A stretch of DNA of 64,000 nt from Commensalibacter communis (GCF_947179015.1 NZ_CAMXCM010000004.1:1-64000); one strand, 5' to 3'. Positions 42,740 through 53,173 are shown, counted from the first letter of the stretch. Numbers and translations: made by a program. Notes: generated by a model from the sequence alone, not told the origin.

Positions 42740-43666
42740 ATGAGAAAATTCAAATATATCGCAGCCTTTGTTATTGGTTTTACCTGCTTAACCACACAAT
42801 CATTTGCAGCTGATCCCAACACTCCACCAGACTTTCAAACCACCATACAATAGGCAGATCAAGGCGTTGCAGGCGCCCAGTTTAATCTGGATCTCATGTA
42901 CTACAAAGGTCTAAATGTGCCTCAAGACTATTTCAAAGCCGTAGAATATTATAAAAAAGCTGCCGACCAAGGCGTTGCAGAAGCTCAATATAATCTGGGC
43001 ATCATGTATGATAAGGGTCAAGGCGTGCCTCAGGACTATTTCAAAGCCGTAGAATATTACGAAAAAGCTGCCGATCAAGGCAATGTAAACGCCCAATCTA
43101 ATCTGGGTGTCATGTATGATAATGGCCACGGCGTGCCTCAAAATGATGCCAAAGCCTTCGAATACTACAAAAAAGCCGCCGACCAAGGCAATGCAAAAGC
43201 CCAACTTAATCTGGGTGTCATGTATGATAATGGTCAAGGCGTGCCTCAGAACAAGGCAAAAGCCATCGAATATTACAAAAAAGCTGCCGACCAAGGCAAT
43301 GCAAAAGCCCAATCTAATCTGGGCATCATGTATTACAAGGGTCAAGGCGTGCCTCAGGACTATTTCAAAGCCGTAGAATATTACAAAAAAGCTGCCGATC
43401 AAGGCAATGCACAAGCCCAACTTAATCTAGGTGTCATGTATGAAAATGGTCAAGGCTTACCTCAAGACTATTTCAAAGCTGTCGAATATTACAAAAAAGC
43501 TGCCGATCAAGGCTATGCACAAGCCCAATTTAGTCTGGGCAACATGTATTACAAGGGTCAGGGCATTCCCCAAAATCAATCCCAAGCAAAAGCGTATTAT
43601 AAACAAGCATGCTTAAATAAAAGTCAAAAAGGATGTGATCTTTATAAAATGCTTAACCAAGAATAA
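42740..43666 (+). pseudogene. Exported Sel1-repeat protein gene with an amber stop after the signal peptide
   Basis: From ATG 42740 the frame encodes a clear signal peptide (MRKFKYIAAFVIGFTCL... to AFA|AD) and then meets TAG at 42851-42853. In the same frame a full array of seven or so 36-residue Sel1 repeats continues to 43666 (YYKKAADQGNAKAQLNLGVMYDNGQGVPQ pattern), ending in a Cys-containing cap (QACLNKSQKGCDLYKML). The downstream part stays open from ATG 42896 but would lack a signal peptide. One base change (for example CAG or AAG to TAG) explains the break. Sel1 proteins act as protein-binding scaffolds. Confidence 0.75.
42885..43560. repeat. 108-bp tandem repeats in the Sel1 gene
   Basis: Six to seven copies of a 108-base unit are nearly identical at DNA level (for example CAAGGCGTGCCTCAGGACTA recurs). 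The units code for single Sel1 repeats. Such high identity points to recent copy-number change by recombination. Confidence 0.8.
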
Positions 43667-43686
43667 TTTATACGATCTCACCCATT

Positions 43687-43720
43687 GCCTGTTGAAAATT
43701 TTATTCTTTCAACAGGCTTT
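43687..43720 (+). terminator. Terminator after the Sel1 gene
   Basis: Perfect 11-bp arms GCCTGTTGAAA (43687-43697) and TTTCAACAGGC (43707-43717), followed by TTT, 20 bases after the stop. Confidence 0.75.
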
Positions 43721-43781
43721 GTAACTATACATCATTAAGAATAAGGCATTACAGAGTTAAACAATCACTGAAGATTATCAC

Positions 43782-44410
43782 TCATCTTGATATACGTCTG
43801 ATTTTACCATACACACATCCCGACAAAACCCATATTCCCAAAAGCAATGTTAAATAAATAAAGAAACCGATCATCACCATAAATGCAACACCAGAGATTA
43901 CCTCGGATGGGTGTGTGACAAATCCGATATCTTGTATCCCAACCCACATCTTCATCTCTTCTTCGGATAAATTATTCATATCCTTGAAACATTCATAACA
44001 TGTGTTCACAAGAAAAAAGATAAAAGGTAATGGAATCATGACGGCACATCCAGCTGCTAATCCTTGTAAAACATAAAAAAAAGCACTGGTTTTAATGCCC
44101 ATTTGTTTCAAAGAGAAAAAGAAAAATATATTTATTTTTCTTTTAGGAAAATTATTCTCTTGAACGACTATGTTTTGACGAAAACGACCATATCTTACTC
44201 TTGAAATCAATAATACTAATACCAAAAAAACAAATATAAAATAACAGTCAACACACAAACCTCTACTATTAGATAAGGTCTGCCCTCAAAAATAATCAGT
44301 CGAATAACCAATGCTATCCATAACCATATAATCAACGCAATATTTAAACGATGCAACCCAACGGATACACGGTCTTCTTTACATCCCAGTCTCTTTAAAA
44401 AATAATTCAT
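43782..44410 (-). pseudogene. Frameshifted four-helix membrane protein gene
   Basis: Two overlapping minus-strand frames fit one protein: 44410-44216 (MNYFLKRLGCKEDRVSVGLH, two hydrophobic segments) and 44258-43782 (two or three more membrane segments, ending GCVYGKIRRISR). They overlap around a run of seven T (coding strand TTTGTTTTTTTGG, near 44221-44233), where a one-base slip would join ...ILYLFF to VLVLLISRVRYG. This may be a true frameshift, phase variation or a sequencing error. The combined protein would be about 200 residues. The family is unknown to me. Confidence 0.55.
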
Positions 44411-44441
44411 GAGAAACGACTCTTTATGCAGAATAAATCAT

Positions 44442-44472
44442 AAAAAAAGGATAGCCTTTCGACTATCCTTTT
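44442..44472 (-). terminator. Terminator of purA
   Basis: On the minus strand, arms AAAAGGATAG and CTATCCTTTT are followed by a T run (plus-strand A run at 44442-44448), 30 bases after the purA stop. Confidence 0.8.
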
Positions 44473-44501
44473 GAAATAAAAATGTTTTCTATATAAAATA
44501 A

Positions 44502-45788
44502 TTAAGCCACAAAATCCTCAGACTTAATCGTATCTTCACGTTCTGGGCTGGTGGAGATAATAGCAACTTTGACGCCCGTTAATTCTTCGATCCGTTTGAT
44601 ATAATTATTAGCTGCATCAGGTAAGCCATCACGGCTTCTGACCCCATATGTGCTTTGATCCCAACCAGGCATAGATTCATAAATCGGTTTCAGACGTTTT
44701 TGAGCTTCTAAAGTATAAGGGAAACGATTAATTTGCTTACCGTCTAATTCGTACCCAACGCAGATTTTAATTTCTTTTAACCCGTCCAGAACATCCAGTT
44801 TCATGAGGGCTAGCCCATCCAAACCACCCACTTGCACGGCACGTTTGACCAGTACCGCATCAAACCAACCACAACGACGTGGGCGACCTGTGACTGTGCC
44901 AAATTCATGACCTTTTTCGCCCAAGAATTTACCCACATCATCAAATAATTCTGTTGGGAAAGGCCCTGCACCAACACGAGTAGTATAGGCTTTAGCAATC
45001 CCTAAAATATATCCACCCGCACGAGGACCCGTGCCACTGCCAACGCCTGTTTGTGCAGCAACCGTATTAGAGCTGGTGACAAAAGGATATGTGCCATGAT
45101 CGACATCAAGCATGACTGCCTGAGCCCCTTCAAACAACACAAATTTATCTTGTTCCAAAGCATTTGCGAGTAATTCAGGAACATGCGCCATAAAAGGTAA
45201 TACCTTAGGGGCAATATCCATTAAATATGCCAAAATTTCTTCTTTGGTAAAGGTCTTTTCACCCAAAGAAGCCAATAACGCATTATGATGAGCCAATAAC
45301 TCGTCTAAACGCCAATCAAGGGTTTCTGGTTCCGTCAAATCACATAAACGAATAGCACGGCGCGCAACTTTATCTTCATAAGCAGGGCCAATACCACGAC
45401 CTGTTGTGCCAATTTTCTTGTCACCACGCGCTTTTTCACGCGCTTGATCCAATGCCACATGAGATGGTAAAATCAAAGGGCAATTTTCAGCAACTTTTAA
45501 ACAATCAGGCGTAATTTCAATATGTTGATCTTTAAACCGTGCAATCTCATTCAATAAAGCCTGTGGATCAACCACAACCCCATTACCAATCACGCTTGTT
45601 TTTTTACGTACAACACCAGAAGGCAACAAAGAAAGCTTATAACTTTCTCCATCAATCACCAACGTATGCCCAGCATTGTGTCCCCCTTGGAAACGAACAA
45701 CGACATCTGCTCGGCTGGCTAGCCAATCGACAATTTTACCTTTTCCTTCATCACCCCATTGAGAACCCACGATGGTAACACTGGACAT
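44502..45788 (-). CDS. purA: Adenylosuccinate synthetase
   Basis: PurA joins IMP and aspartate with GTP, the first step from IMP to AMP. The start [17 protein letters not shown] contains the P-loop-like GDEGKGK, and [26 protein letters not shown] and [13 protein letters not shown] follow, all family motifs. I chose the ATG at 45788 (428 aa, normal size) with AGGA upstream; the longer frame adds 13 atypical residues. It lies 62 bases after hisZ, with serC further upstream, and ends in a terminator. Confidence 0.97.
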   Translation of the reverse strand: MSSVTIVGSQWGDEGKGKIVDWLASRADVVVRFQGGHNAGHTLVIDGESYKLSLLPSGVVRKKTSVIGNGVVVDPQALLNEIARFKDQHIEITPDCLKVAENCPLILPSHVALDQAREKARGDKKIGTTGRGIGPAYEDKVARRAIRLCDLTEPETLDWRLDELLAHHNALLASLGEKTFTKEEILAYLMDIAPKVLPFMAHVPELLANALEQDKFVLFEGAQAVMLDVDHGTYPFVTSSNTVAAQTGVGSGTGPRAGGYILGIAKAYTTRVGAGPFPTELFDDVGKFLGEKGHEFGTVTGRPRRCGWFDAVLVKRAVQVGGLDGLALMKLDVLDGLKEIKICVGYELDGKQINRFPYTLEAQKRLKPIYESMPGWDQSTYGVRSRDGLPDAANNYIKRIEELTGVKVAIISTSPEREDTIKSEDFVA

Positions 45789-45850
45789 AAAATTTTTCCT
45801 ACCAAATATATTAAAAAGTTGAATCAAAGCACCTAAAATGCAATCAAAGA

Positions 45851-47008
45851 TTAATCGGCAACAGCCTTTAACTCTTTATCTTGCAAAATATAATTACAGT
45901 TTAACCGACGTGCTTCTGTTAACGCATCTTCTTCTTCGGTCAATCCCATAAGCAGAATATACCCATCCTGACGCAAGCCACGGACTTCTTCTATTGTATA
46001 TCCAAATGGAATAAAAACACGTTCACGTTGAAAGCAATCATCATCATTAATCAAAGGTAATAAAAGATCAGGTCGTAATGTCAATCCGCAAGCAGGCTCA
46101 CCATTATTCGATAAATAACGACCACCACGTCCAACCTCACCACTAATTCCACTCATATAAACCGAGAAACATAAACCCGTATGATAATCCCAACCACGAA
46201 ATTCAACAGGATCAATGGTAAGTTGTAAAAGAGGATTATGTGTTTTGACTGCTTGAACCACAGTAAATAGACGATCCAATAGTTGCTGTGAATCTGCAGG
46301 TAAGTCTAGCCCCTTTAACATCTCAATAGCACGATCTGCTGGCCCCGCAGCTTGCAACATTGTTGTTAAAATACCAGCAAGACTACCACCATATTGTTGA
46401 ACTGCTGCAACGTCTTTGCGATCCAACGCACGCATTAATAATTTCGTTTGTTGCTCGTCAAAATTTTCGGTTTGAATAATACTATTTGCCAATTGTGGCA
46501 TCATCAAATCAATAGAAATAGGCGGAAGGAGATCTTCTACACCCATCGCCTCAGCAGTCACAATAATAATTTCTGCATCTGCTTGTGGACTATCAATCCC
46601 AATAAGCTCTATCCCAGCTTGTAAAATTTGTCTGGCAGCACTGTGCTTTGCGCCACTGACCAACACACAAGGACCCGCATAAGATAAGCGCAACGGACGG
46701 GGTGAATTGACTAAACGTGTTGCTGCAATCCGAGCAATTTGTGGCGTAATATCTGGGCGCAGACCCATCATATAATGCGTTTCAGGATCCATCACTCGAA
46801 ACGTTTGTTCAGCAATCCCTGATCCTGCATGTAACAAAAGGCTTTGTTCAAATTCTAGCAAAGGAGGGCTGACCCGTTCATACCCGTAATCAGAAAACGC
46901 ATCAATCATCCATTGAACGATCTCATCCTCATTCTGTGCGTATGGAGGTAAAAGATCACGAAAACCAATCGGTAGCAGAGCATTGCTCATCTCTGGATCA
47001 TCAATCAT
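45851..47008 (-). CDS. hisZ: ATP phosphoribosyltransferase regulatory subunit HisZ
   Basis: A 385-residue class II synthetase-like protein without tRNA-charging activity. The pattern [13 protein letters not shown]...[26 protein letters not shown] and [30 protein letters not shown] is that of HisZ, which activates the short form of HisG in histidine synthesis. HisG itself is not in the window. ATG at 46990 is an alternative start. It lies between serC (45 bases upstream) and purA (62 bases downstream). Confidence 0.92.
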   Translation of the reverse strand: MIDDPEMSNALLPIGFRDLLPPYAQNEDEIVQWMIDAFSDYGYERVSPPLLEFEQSLLLHAGSGIAEQTFRVMDPETHYMMGLRPDITPQIARIAATRLVNSPRPLRLSYAGPCVLVSGAKHSAARQILQAGIELIGIDSPQADAEIIIVTAEAMGVEDLLPPISIDLMMPQLANSIIQTENFDEQQTKLLMRALDRKDVAAVQQYGGSLAGILTTMLQAAGPADRAIEMLKGLDLPADSQQLLDRLFTVVQAVKTHNPLLQLTIDPVEFRGWDYHTGLCFSVYMSGISGEVGRGGRYLSNNGEPACGLTLRPDLLLPLINDDDCFQRERVFIPFGYTIEEVRGLRQDGYILLMGLTEEEDALTEARRLNCNYILQDKELKAVAD

Positions 47009-47053
47009 AGGGTCTTGCTTTACTTTAATTTATTAAAAGACTATTTGGACATA

Positions 47054-48232
47054 TTAATAGCTAGATTTGACAAAAGCAAATGCCCAGTCCAGCCACGGCA
47101 ATAATAATTCAATATCAGAGGTTTCAACCGTTGCCCCACCCCAAATACGCAACCCTAATGGTGCATCACGATAGCTGGCTAAATCATACCCTGCTTTTTC
47201 CTGGGCAATTAATTTTGTTATTTTAGTAAATGCAACTTGTTGTTCTTTTGCATCTAGCGCCACAAACCACGGATCAATAATTTTCAAGCAAATAGATGTA
47301 TTCGAACGAAACTCTTCTTGACTTGCCAAAAATTCAACCCAAGGCGTTTTGGCAACCCATTGTGCGATAACCGCTAAGTTTTGATCGCAACGTTTTTTTA
47401 ACCCTTGTAATCCACCAACAGATTGCGCCCAGCGCAACCCATCCAACGCATCTTCGACACATAACATTGAAGGCGTATTGATCGTATCCCCTTCAAAGAT
47501 TTTGTCATTTAACTTTCCTTGCTTTAACAAGCGGAAAATCTTTGGTAATGGACGCAGTTGCTCGGTTTCTTCCAACCGTTTAATTGCGTTAGGAGATAAC
47601 GCAATCATTCCATGGGCAGCTTCCCCACCCAACGCTTTTTGCCAAGACCACGTCACAATATCCAGTTTAGACCAAGGTAAGTCCATCGCAAACGCAGCAG
47701 AAGTTGCATCACAAATAATTAAACCATCATGATGTTGTGGAATAAAATCATCATTTGGAATTTTAACCCCAGAGGTCGTTCCATTCCAAACCATCACCAC
47801 ATCATGATCCCAATTAATTCTACTCAAATCAGGCAAATCACCATAATCCGCATGTAATAGGGTTGCATCAGGTAATTTTAATTGTTTGACAATATCCGTC
47901 ACCCATTCGGCTGAAAAACTGTCAAAAGAAACCATATCAACAGGACGTGACCCCAACAGAGCCCATAATGCCAGCTCAACCGCACCCGTATCCGATGCAG
48001 GGGTAATCCCAACTTTCCAGTCGCTTGGAATACCCAGAATGTCAGCAGATAGATCAATGACGTCTTTTAATTTCTGACGCCCTTCTGCCGAACGATGGGA
48101 ACGACCAACCAGTGCATCCTTTAACACATCCAAAGTCCAACCAGGACGTTTTGCACATGGTCCAGAAGAAAAAGAAGGATTATTTGGTTTTTGATGAGGT
48201 TTTGGGGGTATATTTGAAATTGTCATTGACAT
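47054..48232 (-). CDS. serC: Phosphoserine aminotransferase
   Basis: SerC is a PLP enzyme that transfers an amino group from glutamate to 3-phosphohydroxypyruvate in serine synthesis. The 392 residues match the alphaproteobacterial form: [31 protein letters not shown], and the PLP lysine in [14 protein letters not shown]. In many alphaproteobacteria serA follows serC directly; here hisZ comes next and serA is absent from the window. tRNA-Leu lies upstream on the same strand. Confidence 0.95.
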   Translation of the reverse strand: MSMTISNIPPKPHQKPNNPSFSSGPCAKRPGWTLDVLKDALVGRSHRSAEGRQKLKDVIDLSADILGIPSDWKVGITPASDTGAVELALWALLGSRPVDMVSFDSFSAEWVTDIVKQLKLPDATLLHADYGDLPDLSRINWDHDVVMVWNGTTSGVKIPNDDFIPQHHDGLIICDATSAAFAMDLPWSKLDIVTWSWQKALGGEAAHGMIALSPNAIKRLEETEQLRPLPKIFRLLKQGKLNDKIFEGDTINTPSMLCVEDALDGLRWAQSVGGLQGLKKRCDQNLAVIAQWVAKTPWVEFLASQEEFRSNTSICLKIIDPWFVALDAKEQQVAFTKITKLIAQEKAGYDLASYRDAPLGLRIWGGATVETSDIELLLPWLDWAFAFVKSSY

Positions 48233-48281
48233 CAGAGCTCACAATTACATCACGCATATTCATGTTGTATAATATGCAATT

Positions 48282-48365
48282 TGGTGCGAAAGGGGGGATT
48301 TGAACCCCCACGCCTTGCGGCGGTCGATTTTGAGTCGACTACGTCTACCGTTCCGTCACTCTCGC
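48282..48365 (-). tRNA. tRNA-Leu(CAA)
   Basis: An 84-nt class II tRNA with encoded CCA. The acceptor stem GCGAGAG pairs with CUUUCGC; the anticodon stem GUCGA/UCGAC encloses loop CUCAAAA (anticodon CAA); a long variable arm (CCGCCGCAAGGCGU) and the T arm GGGGGUUCAAAUCCCCC follow. It reads UUG codons and stands alone between serC and scrB. Confidence 0.95.
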
Positions 48366-48623
48366 TTATGTAATTCTCTTAACAGATATTCGTATCAAAA
48401 GACAATGTTCTTTTAAAAAAAAACAAGAAAAATTGCAAGTATTATTATTTAATATATTTAAAATTTATTTTTGTAACATAATGAATTTAGTATTTTAAAT
48501 ATACTTAAAGTAGTATATACTAATAATTATATATAGTTATACGATATTAAACTATATATAAGTATAGATATTTCAACTTATACTATATTTAATTTTTTTA
48601 TTTTATTTAAAAAGGAATTTACA

Positions 48624-50072
48624 ATGGAAACATTATCACAAGCAGATATTTTTGTGAAAAATACTGCAAAAACACTTGATAATTTATATTACCCAAAATT
48701 TCACGTCGCTGCAGAATCTGGATGGATTAACGATCCAAATGGTTTGATTTACATTAACGGTACTTATCATTTCTTCTTTCAACATTATCCCTATAGTGCC
48801 GAATGGGGTCCAATGCATTGGGGTCATGTAATCAGTAAAGATTTGGTACATTGGGAACATCTTCCAATCGCCCTTTACCCTGACCAAGATTATGACCGTG
48901 ACGGATGTTATTCTGGTTCAGCTGTAGATAATAATGGTGTTTTGACCTTAATCTATACAGGCAATGTCTATTTAGGTGCTGAAGGCGATGATACCCATAT
49001 TCGCCAAGTTCAATGTATGGCGACCAGCACTGATGGTATCAATTTTGTTAAACATGGTCCTGTTTTATATCCACCCGAAGGGATTATGCATTTCCGTGAT
49101 CCAAAAGTCTGGCGTGCCAGGGACTCATGGTGGATGGTTGTTGGCGCACGCCCAGAAAATAATCTAGGCGAAGTCAGATTGTATCAATCTTCTAACCTTA
49201 CTGACTGGACTTTTGTGAGAATTTTGGATCAAGCACAAACTTCAGCCGAAGGGTTTATGTGGGAATGTCCTGATTTCTTTAATGTGAATAACAAAGACAT
49301 CTTAATTACCTCACCACAAGGGATACCAGCCCAAGGGTATGATTATCGCAATCTATATCAAAGCGGTTATCGTTGTGGCGTTTGGGAACAAGATTCATCT
49401 TTTACAGTTCAAGAAGAATTCAAAGAAATCGATCATGGTCACGATTTTTATGCGCCACAATCCTTTACGGCTGCTGATGGTCGTCGTATTATGGTCGGTT
49501 GGATGAATATGTGGAATACCGCCATGCCTACGCAAAAACATGGATGGGCTGGCGCATTTACCCTTCCTCGTGAGGTCAATTATAATGAACATGGTCGTTT
49601 GCTGTGCACACCAATTGTCGAGTTAGAGCAATTAAGAACCAGCCACGACATATTCAAACCGTTTACCGTTACCAATATTCATATGGGCTTAGCGCAGCAA
49701 TACCAAGAATATAAAATCTCTTTTGATTTGGCGAATAGTACAGCAGAAGAATATGGTATTATGATTGGTGATGGTGCTAAATTATTTATTGATGCACAAT
49801 CTCAACGTCTTGTATTAAAACGCGAGAGTAAGAATCCCGTATTAAATACAGAGCGTAGCATTCCACTAATTGCATGTTCAAAAATTAATTTACATATTTT
49901 TGTTGATGCGTCTTCTATCGAAGTGTTCGTTAATGATGGAGAATATTCTTTAACCAGCAATTTCTATCCAACGAATGGAGATAGTAAATTCACATTCTAC
50001 GCAAATAGCGGGCAAGCACGTGTTTCTGCTGCAGAATTTTGGAAGCTATCTAATATTTATTCCAACTGCTAA
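48624..50072 (+). CDS. scrB: GH32 sucrose / fructan hydrolase
   Basis: A 482-residue glycoside hydrolase family 32 enzyme. The three acidic motifs are present: WINDPNG at 34-40 (nucleophile D37), FRDP at 157-160 (transition-state Asp), and WECP at 213-216 (acid/base E214). The C-terminal beta-sandwich follows with FVDASSIEVFVNDGE. No signal peptide is visible, so it should hydrolyse sucrose, sucrose-6-phosphate or small fructans in the cytoplasm. No sugar transporter is adjacent. It has AAAGGA eight bases before ATG and its own terminator at 50091. Confidence 0.93.
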   Translation: METLSQADIFVKNTAKTLDNLYYPKFHVAAESGWINDPNGLIYINGTYHFFFQHYPYSAEWGPMHWGHVISKDLVHWEHLPIALYPDQDYDRDGCYSGSAVDNNGVLTLIYTGNVYLGAEGDDTHIRQVQCMATSTDGINFVKHGPVLYPPEGIMHFRDPKVWRARDSWWMVVGARPENNLGEVRLYQSSNLTDWTFVRILDQAQTSAEGFMWECPDFFNVNNKDILITSPQGIPAQGYDYRNLYQSGYRCGVWEQDSSFTVQEEFKEIDHGHDFYAPQSFTAADGRRIMVGWMNMWNTAMPTQKHGWAGAFTLPREVNYNEHGRLLCTPIVELEQLRTSHDIFKPFTVTNIHMGLAQQYQEYKISFDLANSTAEEYGIMIGDGAKLFIDAQSQRLVLKRESKNPVLNTERSIPLIACSKINLHIFVDASSIEVFVNDGEYSLTSNFYPTNGDSKFTFYANSGQARVSAAEFWKLSNIYSNC

Positions 50073-50090
50073 TTATTATTAGTATAATTT

Positions 50091-50123
50091 CCTCTTTTAC
50101 TTGACGAAAATAAGTAAAAGAGG
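50091..50123 (+). terminator. Terminator of scrB
   Basis: Perfect 12-bp arms CCTCTTTTACTT (50091-50102) and AAGTAAAAGAGG (50112-50123), followed by a T-rich tract (GATTATTTTAATTTTTT). Confidence 0.85.
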
Positions 50124-50272
50124 GATTATTTTAATTTTTTACAAAATTAACATTTTATCATATTTTATTCTATTAAATATAAATTTATTAATCCATTATT
50201 TACACTATAAATACGTATTAATATTATTATTAAAAATTAACTTTATTTCAACTATATTTAGAAAACCTTATT

Positions 50273-51658
50273 ATGATTAAGTATAAAAGAATTTTATTTA
50301 TTTTAATGTGGACCATTATTGCACAAGGCAGTAGTGTAATCAATTCACGTGCCTATACACCTTCGGGGGAATGGACGTTACAAAAAAGCAGCCCAACAGT
50401 AAAAGATTACTCTATGAGAGTAGATGTTGATCCTGGAGAACAATATAGCGGTGCTGGTTATGCACCATCTTCTGTTTACTGGGCTGAATACATTACTTTT
50501 AATAATGCCAGTGGTGGGTATCTGGGATTACAACGTGCCAACGGAAAAAAAATTGCTCTAGCCTCTATCTGGGATGGCACTGGTGCAAAAGCTGGTATTT
50601 TACCCACTGTAAATTGTTATGAATTTGGATCCTGTTCCAGTATCAAAGGTGAATACAATTGGAAAGTTGGACACAAATATCGTTTTCGTGTAGAAAAAAG
50701 CCCTAGAACACCATCAGATAACGCTGGAGATTGGTGGCAAATATCACTTGCTGATTTAACTACAGGTACCATTGATATTCTAGGCGAATTAAAAACACCG
50801 AAATGGAATGGGCTGAAAAATTACAATGGCGTTTTCCTTGAATATTTTACAGGACCATACCAATGTAACTCTTTACGTCATTCAAAAACAACTATGGGAC
50901 AAATTAAAGGTAATTATGGCAAAGAAACAGCTTTAAGTTCGTCAAATGCTTCAATTTATGGAAACCCACATACTTGTGGTCAGGAATATCTGTTACCCAA
51001 TATGACAGAAGCAGATCACGGTTCAACTGCATCTAATAACAAAGGCACACTAACCTTACTAGGCAACAATTATCGTGGTATTCATCAATGGGGAAAATAT
51101 CAAAAACAAGCCAAAAAAGGTATGATGTTTGCTAGCAATCCAACTGTAGCAGAACCTTATATATATGAGGCTTTACATGATGGTGTATATGGGGCCTTTC
51201 CTGCCAAGGGTGCGGATAATAAAGATTGGAAATCCATAGGCATTGGATACCCAATTATTAATGATTTATATTTTCGTAACCAAAGAGTTTATGAATGGGA
51301 AGAACTAAAAAACAGCAATGTTAAAATTGGTGACTATTTTGTTTATCATAACCCAATCAACTTAGACACAGAATACTTTAAATTGACCCAAACAAATCCA
51401 GGATATTTTCCTACCGATAAAACTAATGGTAATGGTTGGGAGTATGTAGGTCGTTATTCAAGAAGTAGCGAAAATCTTTATAATAATCTTCCTGTCCACA
51501 CTTGGAACGACAGCAACCACTCAGGCAAAAAAGGAGAGCTGTACTACGATACTTCAACAAAAATGTACTTTATTCTTAAAAACACTGGTAGCTATTGGTA
51601 TTTTCCGACAACTGCAACAGATAATCAGTATTGGCAGTTTTTCGGGTATAATCCATAA
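50273..51658 (+). CDS. Secreted DUF3472-like protein with C-terminal repeats
   Basis: A 461-residue protein with a signal peptide (about residues 1-27, MIKYKRILFILMWTIIAQGS... to SRA|YT). The domain at about 40-230 resembles DUF3472: YWAEYITFNNASGGYLGLQRANGKKIALASIWDG, with two Cys pairs (CYEFGSC, QCNSL...). The last 130 residues hold two related modules with paired aromatic residues (NVKIGDYFVYHNP...YFKLTQTNPGYFP, and KKGELYYDTSTKMYFILKNTGSYWYFP), similar in style to carbohydrate-binding modules. It is probably an extracellular carbohydrate-binding protein, but the function is unproven. It follows scrB by 200 bases with a terminator between, so it is a separate unit. Confidence 0.72.
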   Translation: MIKYKRILFILMWTIIAQGSSVINSRAYTPSGEWTLQKSSPTVKDYSMRVDVDPGEQYSGAGYAPSSVYWAEYITFNNASGGYLGLQRANGKKIALASIWDGTGAKAGILPTVNCYEFGSCSSIKGEYNWKVGHKYRFRVEKSPRTPSDNAGDWWQISLADLTTGTIDILGELKTPKWNGLKNYNGVFLEYFTGPYQCNSLRHSKTTMGQIKGNYGKETALSSSNASIYGNPHTCGQEYLLPNMTEADHGSTASNNKGTLTLLGNNYRGIHQWGKYQKQAKKGMMFASNPTVAEPYIYEALHDGVYGAFPAKGADNKDWKSIGIGYPIINDLYFRNQRVYEWEELKNSNVKIGDYFVYHNPINLDTEYFKLTQTNPGYFPTDKTNGNGWEYVGRYSRSSENLYNNLPVHTWNDSNHSGKKGELYYDTSTKMYFILKNTGSYWYFPTTATDNQYWQFFGYNP

Positions 51659-51690
51659 TACACTAATATTTTAAAATAATTTTACCTATA

Positions 51691-51732
51691 CCTCTATCTA
51701 TTTTCATAAATGCAATTTTTAATAGATAGAGG
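51691..51732 (+). terminator. Terminator after the DUF3472-like gene
   Basis: Perfect 12-bp arms CCTCTATCTATT (51691-51702) and AATAGATAGAGG (51721-51732), 32 bases after the stop; the loop is 18 nt and no strong U tract follows. Confidence 0.6.
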
Positions 51733-51930
51733 ATAGTTACATAGCTATTTATCTTATCACACAACGTTACTTTTTTTAATTAGAACGAAATACTATACAA
51801 AATTGGAAATTTTCTCAATTCTTTATTGCCCTGTATAATGAGCTTTTATTACAGACGTGTGAGCTGACAATGCATCAAATAAGAAATCAATTTAAATATC
51901 TATTAAAATATATTAATTTAAAAACAATCA

Positions 51931-52281
51931 TTACCAATCTCTATTTTCTATTGCCTCTTCATATTGATCTTCATCCAAATCAAAACCATAATTTTTCAAA
52001 ATAAAAATAAAATCTCCACAAATACATTCTCTGGCAGCTGTTTCCAATTCACTCTCTGCTTCCCAAAATTCTTCTTGAATATTATTAATCGCCTCAACAG
52101 CTGCATGCGTTAAAACGCATAATGCTTTCATATCTTTAGGTTGCTGCTTTTCAATTTGCTCACATAAATGACGCAAAGTGTCTTCAATTTTTTTAACCAG
52201 ATGGTCTGGAAAGTAACTATCCTTATACATCTCTGTTAAAAAATTATATTGCTGCATGGTTGCATTTTGAATTGCCATCAT
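51931..52281 (-). CDS. DUF5713 family protein
   Basis: A 116-residue acidic, helical protein. The pattern NFLTEMYKDSYFPDHLVKKIEDTLRHLCEQIE, LTHAAVEAINNIQEEFWEAESELETAARECI and the end ...IENRDW match DUF5713. This family has no known activity. It is small and single, divergent from the SDR gene at 52401. ATGATG gives two possible starts, with AAAGGGTG just upstream. Confidence 0.75.
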   Translation of the reverse strand: MMAIQNATMQQYNFLTEMYKDSYFPDHLVKKIEDTLRHLCEQIEKQQPKDMKALCVLTHAAVEAINNIQEEFWEAESELETAARECICGDFIFILKNYGFDLDEDQYEEAIENRDW

Positions 52282-52400
52282 TGCACCCTTTTCATAATAA
52301 AAATTGAATCAACATGTTGTGACACTATCATTAAAATCAACAAATTCATATTATATACAGATATGATTATATCCATTCACTATGTAACCAAGAGGGAATT

Positions 52401-53147
52401 ATGAGTTTTAAAAATAAAACAATTATTATCACTGGGGGTGCCAGTGGTATTGGAAAAGCAACCGTTGAAAAATTTTGTCAACTCGGTGCCAATGTTGTTA
52501 TTGCAGATCTTAATGATAAAGAAGGACAAGCTCTATCTGATAATCTGAATACTGAAGGTCATAGAACCCTTTTTATTAAGATTGATGTCACCAGCGAAGA
52601 TGAAAACAAAATGTTAATAGAAAAGACCGTACAGCATTTTGGGGATTTAAACATTGTTTTTGCTAATGCAGGCATTGCTAATGACAACTCTATTGACAAA
52701 TTAGACTTTGAACATTGGAAAAGAACCATCGATATAAACCTGAGCGCCGTTTATTTATTAGATAAATATGCCATTGAATATTGGTTAAATCAAAACAAAC
52801 CTGGCGTGATTGTAAATTGTGGTTCGATTCACTCTTGGGTTGGCAAACAAAGCGTTACTGCTTATGCCGCATCCAAAGGAGGGGTCAAATTATTAACCCA
52901 AACATTGGCCATTGATTATGCGGCCAAAAATATCCGTGTTAATGCCGTTTGCCCTGGCTATATTGATACACCATTATTAAAAATCCTGCCTGCAACTGTC
53001 AAAAAATCTCTTGAAGAATTACACCCTATTGGACGTCTTGGAAAACCAGAAGAAGTCGCCAATGTTGTGGCATTCCTTGCCAGTGACGAGGCATCTTTTG
53101 TCAATGGTGCTGCGCTCTTGGTTGATGGTGGATATGTCGCACAATAA
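52401..53147 (+). CDS. Short-chain dehydrogenase/reductase
   Basis: A 248-residue classical SDR with the cofactor motif TGGASGIG at 11-18 (Asp36 after the second strand suggests NAD preference), the NAG motif (ANAG), and the catalytic S142, Y155, K159 (CGSIHS, AYAASKGG). It is most similar to FabG or glucose-dehydrogenase-like oxidoreductases; the substrate cannot be told from sequence. The Shine-Dalgarno AGAGGGA lies five bases before ATG. A 15-bp hairpin follows the stop. Confidence 0.9.
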   Translation: MSFKNKTIIITGGASGIGKATVEKFCQLGANVVIADLNDKEGQALSDNLNTEGHRTLFIKIDVTSEDENKMLIEKTVQHFGDLNIVFANAGIANDNSIDKLDFEHWKRTIDINLSAVYLLDKYAIEYWLNQNKPGVIVNCGSIHSWVGKQSVTAYAASKGGVKLLTQTLAIDYAAKNIRVNAVCPGYIDTPLLKILPATVKKSLEELHPIGRLGKPEEVANVVAFLASDEASFVNGAALLVDGGYVAQ

Positions 53148-53173
53148 AACAATATTACGTGATCGTTCATTTC

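Noticed and set aside
42911-43420. 169-codon minus-strand frame opposite the Sel1 repeats
   Set aside because: It repeats every 36 codons in register with the Sel1 units, so it is a shadow frame.
42885-43560. Regularly spaced repeats that could suggest a CRISPR array
   Set aside because: The repeats are 108-bp contiguous coding units for Sel1 motifs without variable spacers of constant length, and there are no cas genes.
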